Assembly: GCA_949316235.1 (NCBI GenBank)
Contig: OX438759.1
Location: 14,600,618 to 14,664,617 of the forward strand
Reading direction: 5' to 3'
Length of the DNA stretch: 64,000 nt
From: Oegoconia quadripuncta
Taxonomy: Eukaryota > Arthropoda > Insecta > Lepidoptera > Autostichidae
Part shown: positions 51,190 through 62,448 of the stretch, piece after piece
How the letters are laid out: each line of letters begins with the position of its first letter
How positions within the stretch are numbered: position 1 is the first letter of the stretch
The notes under the pieces: generated by a model
Database searches by the model: none
Seen by the model: the letters and a program-made list of their open reading frames with translations, nothing else
Told to the model about the DNA's origin: nothing
Translations under genes and position numbers: made by a program

Positions 51190-51379
51190 TAGCAAGCTTT
51201 GCTTAACCTATTGCCCCAAGGCAGAGCTATATGCAAAAAAATAATATTAGAGCGATTAAATAACTATAATAATTAAATGCTGAGATGAGCATTTTTCGCC
51301 ATAGTTCTAACATTCTAACAACAATAATAATTTATAATCTAATTTTTATACTTGAAAATAAAAATTACTTAAATGCAAC

Positions 51380-54300
51380 TTAGTAGATAAAAGGATTCGC
51401 GAATGCGAACTCTATTCCCAATCTATAACCCGGATGCAAACACAACATCTGTTCTAACAGTTCGATGAGAAGCTTCAATTTGATTAAATCATTCGACTTT
51501 TGGAATTTGGTTCTTGTATTACCCCAATAATGATAGTATGCTGTGAAGATGCTCTTGCGGAGGAGAAGAGTTTTATTGAACCGTTCAATGTAAATGATGT
51601 TCTGCAAAAGGGAAATGGCACATAAATATATAAAGGAAACTATTTTAAACTTATCATGGACAAGTTATTAAAAAAAAAGTAACTAAAAAGTCGTAGAACA
51701 AAAGTTTCGGAACGAATTCTCGCGTGGAAGGGTTGTTTGTAGATATAATTTTAACCCTTTATCATATCCCATTCATACAGATGTGATCAACATATTACTG
51801 TGGGCCATTTTCTAGAAATGGTCCGATAAACTGGGTTGAATAAAGTTTACTTATTATTTTAAATATATGTCTTTTGTTTTATGATCAGCAGTACAGGTGT
51901 TTAAAGTTTACTAAAAGTGTATTTAATTCCCCTAGGTGAATTATCTGAGGTGAATTAAGTTTACGAAGCCTAAATTTCAAATACAGCTTTAAAGAAAATA
52001 TCCTAGACAACGGATTTTCCGAAACCATAAAAAAACGTGTAATTGTGGGTAATTTTTTTTTTTATATGAGAGGGCGGCAAACGAGCATGCGGGTCACCTG
52101 ATGGAAAGCAATCATCGCCGCCCATGGACATCCGCAACACCAAGAGGGTCACAGATGCGTTGCCGGCCTTTGAGGAAGGTGTAGGCTCGTTTCTTGAAGG
52201 TTCCAATGTCATACTCTACTTGTGCAATAAAACTAATGATTTATTGTACGTACTTGCATCTATTATGTAAACAGTGAACACTTACTTGTCCTCTGATGCC
52301 GACTCGTCTCTTAAAGGTTGGTCCCATGAAATGATTATTTCGAAATATTGCTTGATCAATCATATCATTCGGTATATTGCCAAAAGTACTCATGTGCTTG
52401 TACAGTATATCATTGTTGTAAGTGCCAGGGAAGAGTAGACTATTTGTCAGCATTTCATAAATAACCAAAGCCGTTGACCACACGTCAATGCTGAAACCAG
52501 CCGAGTACCCGAGTATTATCTCAGGAGCACGATAGGGTGCAGTGCCAACATTTGGTAGTAAGTTAGCGGATTCAATGTAGTAAGCTGCGTCAAATCCGCA
52601 AATTTTGAGCCGGTCATTTGAACAATTCATTAGAATGTGACCCGGTTTGATATCTGAAATACACGTCAACAATTTTATAGATCGACCATAGTAATTGCGT
52701 AAGGTTCTAGGTAAGCTTAAACATGGAATAACAGTTCTGTGTCTATGCTATGGCGAATGATAATTTAATTTACGAATACTTATGTAAAAAGACTCGCGAA
52801 ATCACGTTTAACATACGTTTTAATTTTCGCTTTTATTTTTACATTGTTTGTCCATAGTATGGAATGGAATGGAATAGTAAAAGCGTATGGACTCCATACG
52901 CTTTTACAGTAAGGTAGACATTCAAAATTTATTTTTGAATAGAACATCAAAATTGGCATTTGGAGAAAACGGAAACTAGGCTATTATAATTTTTTTGATT
53001 ATTTAGAATAATTTAGATGATGAGAAAAAAGCTTGGATGTAAGAGAACATGCTGAGAGATATTCACGCTGCAGTACTTATTAAGTAATCAGGGAGCCTGC
53101 ACTGTTTACTATTTTTTACAAGTGCATTTATGTGCAAAAACTTACTGTAATTTATGTTTAATTTATTTACGATGGGATTATAAGCGATGTCTTTATAATA
53201 CACGCGATTGTACCACGAGTTTTAGATAAGTAGAATGCGAAAATGCGATTGTAGGACATTTAGTTATATGGTTGCAGTATATTCAGTAACTTTTACATCG
53301 CTTTTATCAATTAGGCTACCTTCGTGCGTGACATAATCCACAATAATTTACGTACTATATGTTATTTTAGAAAAATACCTGAATGTACAATATTGTTGTT
53401 TCTCAGCAATGTAACGGCGGCAACTAATTGTTTGGAGAGAACTTGAACTAAGTCAATATGAAAAGCTTTCTTGTTTTCGGTAAGAGCCTGCTTCAAATTC
53501 TTGGGGTAATACTCCATCAGAAAACACCAGTGTCCCATAATTCCAAAGCCATTAAAGATATGTATGCAATGAAAATTTTCTTTTGGCACATCTTTTTGAA
53601 GCATTTTTAGCATTCTTTCTTTTAAAATACCTGATTGATAGCGCTGACATTCTTTCCTGCAATAAAGTGCCAGAGTTTTAATTATGACTAAATTCACAAT
53701 TAGTTCACTAGACCTCTACCGTTAAGTTCAGATAACATTGTAACTACTCGCTGTTGGTGTACATTAAAGTCTATTGTAATGTAATGAAAATGAAATTATA
53801 ATAATGACTATGGCAAAATACGCACCTTGATGTTTTCACTGCATATTTTTGACCTTTGATATCGTTACAACAAAATATTTTTGAAAATTTGCCTTCATGT
53901 AGAAGGCAAGTTACAGTAAACTTCCTATTCAAGTATTCTAACATCCTGTTTTCTAATTTTTCGGCAATCATTTTATTATTATTTATAAACGTATGCTTCT
54001 TATCACACGATGTATTCATTAGTTGTGTATTATTTGCAGATGACAATGCCTTTGTATTATCATTAGACGCAGGATGTGTTATACTGCTACAGGTTTCAGA
54101 TTTTGTTAGTATATTTTTAGTAGCAGGTTCTTTGCCAACTGGTGTGAGAACTATTTCAGTTCCGGATTCCTTGTCGTCGCAATTTTGAAGAACTTTGTTT
54201 GAATCCTGTGATAGATGTTTGTCAGAAGTAAAAGTGTCCTGCCCATCATTTTCTGCATTTAGATTCTGTTCAGATTGTAAAATTGTTACAGATGTTTTAG

Positions 54301-57300
54301 GTATCTCTGATAAATTATTTGTCGAAATTAAGTAGTCATTTTCTGTCTTCACATTGTTATTGAACTCTGAACTTATCTCGAAAGTTTTGGATGTATCTAA
54401 TAAATTTACTTCGGAAATAAATGGATGATCAATCTTCTCGATGATCAAAGTGTCATCAGATGCAATAGAATCTTTGTCTGAATCATCGACTTGGTCGTTT
54501 ACACTTTTTTCAAGAATATTTGTCAATTCATTCTTGATATTTGCTTGTTTAGTGTCAGCATAATTGTGTAAGATCCCTGGCAACATTGACAAATTAACAT
54601 CTGCGTAAGGTTTGCTAGAGTTTGTATTAGTTTCTGTAGGTTCTAATTTAATACTAGTGGGTATGTTAATGATGTCTATTGTATCGGGCTTTTCTGCAAC
54701 TGTCACATTTAACGAGTTGTCTTTATTAAATATTTTCGTTAATTCATAATTGCCACTTTTACTGACCGAAGTAGATGACTGATATATTTCTGCGTCTGGT
54801 TTATTATTAATTACCGAAGATGTATCTATCCCCTCTTTGTTGTTCTGTACTGACAAAGGCGACAGAGAATTATTTGTTGTGTTTTTTGAACTATTCGTAT
54901 ACTTGTCGCACTTAGTATTTGGATCATGAAAATCATGTCTCTCTTTTGTATGGACTATTTTTGTATCCGAATTCTCAGTATTACTTACTTTTGTTAACTC
55001 ATCATTGTCGCTTTTAGGGGCTAAAGTTACTGATTCCCATACATATTCTTCATCTGGTTCTATCTTAATATTAGCAATCAATGTATTGGCAGCAGCCTCG
55101 TTTTTACTATTTTCAACTGAAGTAGGTAAAAGAGGATTGTTTGCTGCATTTTCTGAACCATTCGTATATTTGTCGTGTTCGGATTTAGGATCATGAAAAT
55201 TCGGTGCTGAATTTATTCGATCGAGTAAGTCAGATTCATCGATTATCGCAACTGCGTTTGGTGATTCATCCAAGACTTCTATTTTAATTGATGATTCTGG
55301 TGGGCTGATTTCTTCGTTATTGCTCCTTTTCAAAATTTTATGGCGAGTATTACATTCCTGTGCAATGCTTTCCTGGTATGCCGCCGACCTGTGAATTATA
55401 AAATAAAATATGGTTATGATTCAATAGGGTTGTATGTTTTATATGCCTCAGTGTAAAAATACATATTGTATGTTCAATAACAGAATCGGCGTTGCGGTAA
55501 AATAAGAGTTATAAAAGTTGAGAATATAAATACGTATCTATTAATAAGCTTAATAATTTTTCCGAATGTGTTAATAGCCAAGAGGGTTGGTTAGAAATCT
55601 TGGTACAAATAATCCTATAAGTACATAAGCTATAAAAAATTGATTAACGTGTTACAAGAATACATTTTGATTTAAGATAATCCAGTAAAATTAATTAAAT
55701 AAAAATTATGTAATGGAAATAGCCCGGATATTGTAAGAAACCTCGCAAATAGGTTACGTTTAGGTTTGTATTACCTTTTAACTTACCATGTAAAGTTATT
55801 CTTGTTTTCTTTATCCACTGATTCTATTTCTCTAGATATTCCATCTGCATTCGCACAGTCGTCGAGATTATGCTTCTTGTTATTTGTCTTATATTCACAG
55901 TGATTCAAAGTATCAATGATTTCATCTACATTAAAATCATCGAGAAAACTAAGGTCCGAGTTGTTTAGCGAACTGTCTTCTTCTTCCTTATCTGATATAT
56001 TATCAGTGTCACTGGAAGATGGCACCTGTTTTATCACATTTATGACAAGTTGTATTTTTTTAAATTTCACTATTTTTGTCTTTGTCTTTTTTAACTTCGG
56101 TGACGATTTCTTGTTATCATCTTTTGGTTTTTTAGATTTCTTGTGTACATCTTCATCATTGCTTTCATGTTCAACTGATATAATTAAATTTTCACGTTTA
56201 TTATCTTTTTCATTGTTTTTGTTGTAATTTTTGTTGCGATGCCTAATTCTTCGAGAAAGTTTAGAACGCAAATCAAATATTTCATTAATTTGCGGTTGTT
56301 CCAAAGGAGTGTTATATTCATATGTTTTTTTGACTTGTACAACGCTTTTAATTGGAATTGATTGTTTCAATTCGTATAAATCTTGAGCGAATGTATCTTT
56401 TGCAACAGGACTGTTAGGTATTCTAATGGGCGATATTGGAGTTTTCTTACGTATGTTAATTTTACTTTTACCGCACTTTTTAGTGGAATCATACTTTGTT
56501 GACTTGGTTTTTAATGTATCTTTGTGTGAATTATCTTTAACGTGCTTTTTCCCTTCATGAGACTTTACATTTTTAATTTTGGAAACGTGGCTATGAATTG
56601 ATTTATTTGAATCTATGACTTGTTTGGGATTCCGTGAGGAAAGTTCTGCAGTTTCACATTTAATTAAAGATTTCCTGTGTGAAATTAAAGATATATTTTT
56701 GTTTTCGGGACGTGACCCAGTATGTGAATCGACGCTTCTACTACATGTGGTACTGTTAGGTTTCTTTTTCAAACATGGCCGATCGTTGATCGTAATATTT
56801 TTGGTTTGACTTTCTTTAGGTTTGCTACTTACTAAAGAATTCATGGAAATTGCATTACTTGATCGGATAGTAGTTTTAATAGGCGGTAATTTGCTATCGC
56901 GACTTTTTTTAATTGAACTTTTATTTTCAATATCATCATTCCCAGTATTTTTAATACGCCTTTCTTCATAAACGCGATTTTTATTTATTAAACTTATACT
57001 TTTAGGTTTCTCTTTTAAAAGTAATCTATCATTAAGCGTAGCATATTTAATAGCTTTTTCATCACAATTTTGTTTTTGCTTTCGGTGAGATTTATTTGTT
57101 TTATCGTGCTCACTACCGACATTGGTGGAACGTTTATTTTCTTTATTTGGACGTGGTTTAATTTCAGCAGGGTATAACATTAAATGTCTAATTGAATGTT
57201 CATTTAAATTTGTCACATTAACTTTTTCGCAAGTATTGTCCAACTTCTTGGTACATGCAGCTGTTGATTTAAATTTTTCGCCCTTGACTTTGGTACTAGA

Positions 57301-60300
57301 ATATGAATTAACGGTATTTTCATTCGAAGTGACTAAAACATAAGGTAATTTCGTGGCTTCTGACTTATGATGGTTCTCCAATTCAACATTTGACATATTG
57401 GGGTCCGTGTTTCTCTTCTTACATGTTTTTATTGACACATTGTCTTTTGGCAAGCGTCCGCTATTCTTCGACGAGGACAGGCTTAACTGGAAAATTGAAA
57501 TACATATGTTGAAATCACAGCATAAATTATATCGAGATACAATAGAAGTTTTCTCGTCAAGAGTCATGTCCGTGAACGTTTTTACAGATACATATTACTG
57601 TGTCATACATTTTACAAATATCAATTGAGACCTGCAGTGTCACTTAGAGTCCTAAGTCGCCTCCGCAAAGTCAGTAATTCATTCAAAGGGTTATGTATCA
57701 ATAATGTTCCTGTTGATATACAAAATCTTCCATTCAATAAATTTAAAGATACTATAAAACAGAAATTTATTAAGAAATCATATTATAAAACATCAGATTA
57801 TTTAGATGATAAACATTCATGGACATAACTAGCTCGTTCGCATAACCAGGTTAATTCACAATTAATAATGAAATATTAATGTGCCTTTTTGTAATATAAA
57901 AACCGTTTTTTTTACAAGAGCAACCTCTCCGACTTTCTTGCTTGTTCATCTCAGGGGAAAATTGCCTTTTGAACAAGCAGTAGCTTTAAAAATGTAAAAT
58001 CTGACTATTTTAAGTGTACCCTGTGTACCTACAAAATAAAGCATTTTTGATTTGGGTTTATATATTCATACAAAAATTAAACACCTATAATGGTCGAAAT
58101 GTATGAAACAGCTTTTTTTTTCATTTTTCTTGTTGTTGAGCAATTTAAAAGCAAAAATAATGACACTGTAGTTCAGAATGAGCATTCTGGCATCACGTGT
58201 TGTTGGAATTCTCATATGCAGAGGCTGCTTTAATTTGTATCCAAAGAATCTGTGCATAAACAGTGTCACGAAATATACAAGTCCCATAAATATTACTTCA
58301 AAAACATTACCCTCGTTCCTGGGGCAGTCGGGTAAAAACAACGAAATTATTTACATGTCTTCGTGAAAAGAAGCACACGACGACCTTTTTGACCGCGCCG
58401 GACAAAAAATCTATATCGGACAATATTGTCCGCGGGGATGGCATGTTTCTATGCAATAAGGCACACGGAGGACAGTTAGTCCATTTCACAAAGATATCTA
58501 AATAACTTCGTTATTTTTGATACTATTTATGGGACTTGTATATTTTTTATAGGAATATTTCCAAGCACGTTAAACGGTCGGTCCCGATGGTTTTCAACTG
58601 AAAGCAATCATTAAATCAAATCAGTCACCGGACTGGCGGCGGCGGGGGGTTTAATATACGCTGACTGACAAGTGGCCCCTAGTTTGACACAAATCCGCAC
58701 CGCACCCACATAGTGGATTATAGCTTCAGCAACATGCAATGCAATAAAAATGTCTTTGTAAGTTCAAGACAAATAATTTTCTCGTTAATATGGGGGATCT
58801 ACGTACGGCTTGAGGTATGACACTACCAGAGGACTACTAATCAAGCCGATAATATCACTACTACTTCTGTAAGCTCATTAGTTAAAAACTTGCAGTAATT
58901 AGATACCTATTCCTCAATAGACCCAACGTGACTTTCCTTTCGGTACCTTTTAATGTCAGACCACTCAAATTGAGGTATCGGCTCACCTAGAGAGAGTCTA
59001 GGATTTTGGGATCATTGAGGGCAGATGTGTCCCAATTTGATAACTGATAGATAAGATAATTTTGAAATCTATTTTTAACAATGGATCTCTGTATTTAACA
59101 TAGTGCCCTATTCATAATAATAACCTTTCACTTACTAGTGAATATAAGTATTATATGCTGCTGGTTTTTTAACCTTTTTTCGATTGTATTCTTTGGATTT
59201 CATATGTCAACTCGAATTTTTATGTAGGTATGCTTCGCGATATCTTCCGCCAGTTGTGACCCAAGTTCAATAATTCTTCTTTTCTTTGAAAGGGTATATA
59301 CCCATAGGGTTTTTTTAATGCACAACGCGTTGGTACTTGACCTCAATCACACCTGATTTTAAGTGAAGATGAGGTCGAAGGTGGAAGCGTAATGACCCGG
59401 AAGCCCCAATACATTTGGGGGACTGGCTATCTTATCTCTGACAACCGGAACACAACAATGCTATTAACATTACTGCTTGGCGGCAGATTTAGTTAAGATG
59501 GTGGTAGCTAGCCAGGTGGACATTTAAAATACCCTACCACCAACCAAACAGAGTACTTAAAACATGTACCCCGCTGGGCATCGAACCCGCGACCTCCGAA
59601 TCGTAAACCCAATAATGTTTACATTGAGCCACGAAGGCGGATAAAGTACGGATAAATCATCAAATAACAACAAAATATGCGATTTATTAGAGGCTCGGCA
59701 AATTTTTCCACGTAATGACAATATCAATTACCTAGTACACTTCAGTAAAAGTAGTTTATGAGACGTCTTCTGTGAGCGATACTTACAAACCCCTTTGTAA
59801 ACTACCTTGGTTGGTAAACGGTTTGGACTTAACTGTCAGTGTTTTTGAGCCACCCTTGTACAGGGCTTATCAACGGGCTCCAATTGAAAAGAACTGTGAC
59901 CAAATGTTTAATGTGACCCAGAAGAACAAATACTAGTGGTCAATCATCCAGAAACTCTGACCGCAATAGTCGTGACTTAACTTCCTGAACAAATACTCCA
60001 CATGCTTCCAGCAATTTTTACTGTTCTACTAACTGACTTTCAAGTCTCGTCACTTTTTGGTTCTGGGAGCCTATGTATGACAAGGCAGGAGTAAGGTGAT
60101 GAGTGTTTTTTTTTTTATCGAAGAACAGCTGTCCAGATTAACAGAGCTTCCAGTAACTGGAAGTACACATTATAAATAATCTACATAAATGCATAAAATA
60201 AAGGGAATTAGGGAACATGAATCACAAATTGACTTGCCATCTGCCATGACCTGGAAAAATCTGATGTAGATAAAAAAACAAAATTCATAGATATTGCATT

Positions 60301-62448
60301 GGTTGAAGATCAAGGAGTTATGTTCTAGCTGTAATGCTAGTGAGGAAGTGAGTTGCATACTACAAAACAATGTCATAGTAGCTTGTACGGACCATATCAA
60401 TCGCATACACACATCATCAAAGCTAGCTTCAATTAAACACTAATATTTGTTTATATATCTAAGATCATTAATTTTTATCCCGTGATGCAAAAAGAGAGGT
60501 GTAATAAGTTTGAAGACTATGTCTGGTCTGTGTATCTTATGTGGCAATGTAGTGTTATACGGCTGAAACAATTTCAAACAGTATTTTATTTAAGAAATCT
60601 GATTGTTTGGGAGGTGATTCTTAGCCATGTTTGATGGAAATCAGTTAAGTTGTTTCAGATATATTTAGTTTTAATGTAAGTAGTTCATATAACGGAATGA
60701 TATAATTGTTAACTAGAACACCTCAACCCTGTTATGATTTAATTGTCATGGTTAAAGGAATAAACATTAATCATTGGTTTTCATGGGGTTATCTAAATTT
60801 TCAATCACTTTATTTCATCATCAACCCACTACTCGGTAAAGAAATAATGCCATGTCATCTGCATTTACCCATTGAATACATTAAATATGCTATAACAATA
60901 AAACTTTCTTGAGTGAATAAGCTACATGTTTATATTGTCAACTCTGCATTTTGATGTAAAATATTGGAGAATGACCTACTTATTCCTACTGTTTATAATA
61001 CTCGCCTATTTAAATAGTTTTTATTACTTGACAAAATACTAATAAATGTAAAAGTTGGGATGTTTGTTACTACATTCTGCTAGAACACCTGAATGGGTTT
61101 GATTAAAATATTATACAGAAATAGACAATGTGTCCTGGGTTAACATAATAACATTGGTATTTTAGCCCAAAATTTTAAATAAACCCTCTAGGCTGATAAT
61201 CTGATATCACATGGGCTAGTCACAAATAATCTTGTTCACACTTACTTTTATTGGCTTTTTATACACTTCCCCAATGCTCATCATATAGTTGGAAGCCCAG
61301 CTTGCCTTGCTCTGGTTTTTGTCTGGTGTTTTCTCCATTTGATACATTTCATTTAGAGATTCTTCTATTGTAAGTGTCTTTACATTAGGTATAGGTTTAT
61401 TTAAGGTAAGATTTAGTTTCTTGTGGTCTGTAGGAGGAACTATTGATGATGCCGCAAGATTATGAGCGTCTTGGTTTAAGGTGCTAGTATTTTGACACAT
61501 CTGGTTACTTTGGCTGAGTAGCATGGGATCATGTTTTATTTTAGGGTCTTCACACACATCCCCACTGCTCATCATGTCGTTGGATGTCAAACTTTTCTTG
61601 TTCTTGTTTAAATCTCGTGCAGAGTTACTGTTTAAGCCTTTGTCTGGCGATGTCTCCATTTGATACATTTTATTTAGACATTCTTCTACTGTAAGAGTCA
61701 TTTTTGGTTTAGTTACGGTGAGATTAGGTTTCTCGAGGTCTTTAGGAGGAACTATTGACGACGTTGGGAGATTTTGAGCATCTTGGTTGGTAGCGGTCTT
61801 TTGACAGATCTGGTTAGTTTGTTGAAGTGCTATTGGATCATGACTGTTTATTTTAGGTTTTTTTAATGGAGGCCCACAAGTCTCTGTAGGTACTATAACA
61901 ATGTTTGGACTGACATATTGAGAAATATATGGCCTCTTCACCATGGATCTGTAATAAAATTATTAACACAAATTTTTAAAACAATATTATGTATTTAAGG
62001 GAATAATGTAATAGTTTACTGTTTTTCTTTATAGTCTTTTTTATATTTCGAGTACTTTCCAAAGATTTAGAATATTTCAGTAGGTACCCAAGTAAGCTTC
62101 AGTATATGCAAGTTGTTACATTCGAGTAGGGAAAGCGAAGAAATACCTAGTCCTATGAACAAAATCCTGTGCTGTTTTGTTTCAATATCTACTACATAAC
62201 CATGTCCATCTTTTTTGAATGTTTTGTTTAGGCCCCCATATGACATTTGAATTCATTGAGATAAATACCTAGTGTTTGGTTCAGGTTATTTAAAAGTAAC
62301 TAAAGGTTGAAAAAAGTAGAGAGAGCTAAATCTAAATATTCTTCTTCTTAGCGAGTCGAAGGCAAAAACATCAAGAAAGTTAAATATGTACTTACATTTT
62401 TGGTATTGTGTAGGTATCAAGAAATCGTGAAACAGTATTGTGTTCCAT
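51380..62448 (-). CDS. Large PRP4-like kinase-domain protein, probable pseudokinase
   Basis: Seven coding exons on the minus strand (62396-62448, 61246-61948, 55787-57486, 53826-55388, 53379-53656, 52286-52653, 51380-51601) join in phase to 1,628 residues. The 53-nt first exon gives MEHNTVSRFLDTYTIPK and reads in frame into the next, which favours this start over the ATG at 61944. Residues 1 to about 1300 are low-complexity, Asn/Ser/Lys/Asp-rich and disordered in appearance, with duplications at about 53-252 and in exon 4. Exon 3 is very basic, with an acidic end. The C-terminal 320 residues align with PRP4 (PRPF4B) kinase, a splicing-associated kinase: AVK lysine near 1337, HSDIKPGH at 1431-1438, YRAPEIILG, and a closing LLEQMLCLHPGYRLGIEFAF. 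The HRD-type Asp remains (D1433), but the Asn of DIKPxxN reads His and DFG reads GFD (1452-1454); the Gly loop is reduced. Kinase activity is therefore doubtful. A typical PRP4 gene is expected elsewhere in the genome. Confidence 0.85.
52050..52205 (+). mobile_element. SINE-like repeat (GAGGGCGGCAAACGAGCATG type)
   Basis: It contains GCGGGTCACCTGATGGAAAG, CGCCGCCCATGGACATCCGC and GTTGCCGGCCTTTGAGG, a unit I recall as very common in moth and butterfly genomes. It lies in the last intron of the PRP4-like gene. No published family name is assigned. Confidence 0.6.
52877..52907. repeat. Perfect 31-bp palindrome
   Basis: GTAAAAGCGTATGGA and TCCATACGCTTTTAC are exact reverse complements around a single C. 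It directly adjoins the decayed LINE end at 52908. Confidence 0.9.
52908..53060 (+). mobile_element. Decayed LINE 3' fragment
   Basis: Broken plus frames give GKVDIQNLFL, then DDEKKAWM, the same C-terminal end as 19991-20221 and 57625-57828. It lies in an intron of the PRP4-like gene. Confidence 0.55.
57632..58060 (+). mobile_element. LINE 3' fragment (reverse transcriptase C-terminus and tail)
   Basis: The plus frame encodes NNVPVDIQNLPFNKFK and ends DYLDDKHSWT, with a tail ending AAAATAAAGCATTTTTGATT. It is the same family as 19991-20445. It is inserted antisense in the PRP4-like gene, about 145 bp from an exon. Confidence 0.75.
59311..59642 (-). mobile_element. tRNA-headed SINE (family C), full length
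   Basis: Head CCGCCTTCGTGGCTCAATGT, B-box-like GGTTCGATGCCCAGCGGGG, full body and A-rich end at 59311. It lies in an intron of the PRP4-like gene on the same strand. Confidence 0.85.

Larger units (their letters stand above)
48441..51379. other. Region between the last EPRS exon and the PRP4-like gene
   Basis: I looked specifically for WHEP or prolyl-tRNA synthetase exons here and saw none. It holds a jockey-like 3' end (48885-48975), an RTE remnant (49470-49925), a SINE-C (50086-50413) and a TA-flanked inverted-repeat element (50962-51189). The open frame at 49412-49912 is antisense to the RTE remnant and not a gene. Confidence 0.55.
57487..61245 (-). other. Intron 2 of the PRP4-like gene, 3.8 kb
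   Basis: It contains a LINE 3' fragment (57632-58060, plus), an interspersed repeat region (about 58080-58740) and a SINE-C (59311-59642, minus). No other exon was recognised. The short open frames at 60170-60412 and 60706-60912 show no domain. Confidence 0.6.

Noticed and set aside
55916..56227. Plus-strand open frames over 53856-57343
   Set aside because: They are antisense shadows of the two large exons of the PRP4-like gene; their Ser/Phe/Leu-rich content comes from the Lys/Asp/Asn-rich sense codons.
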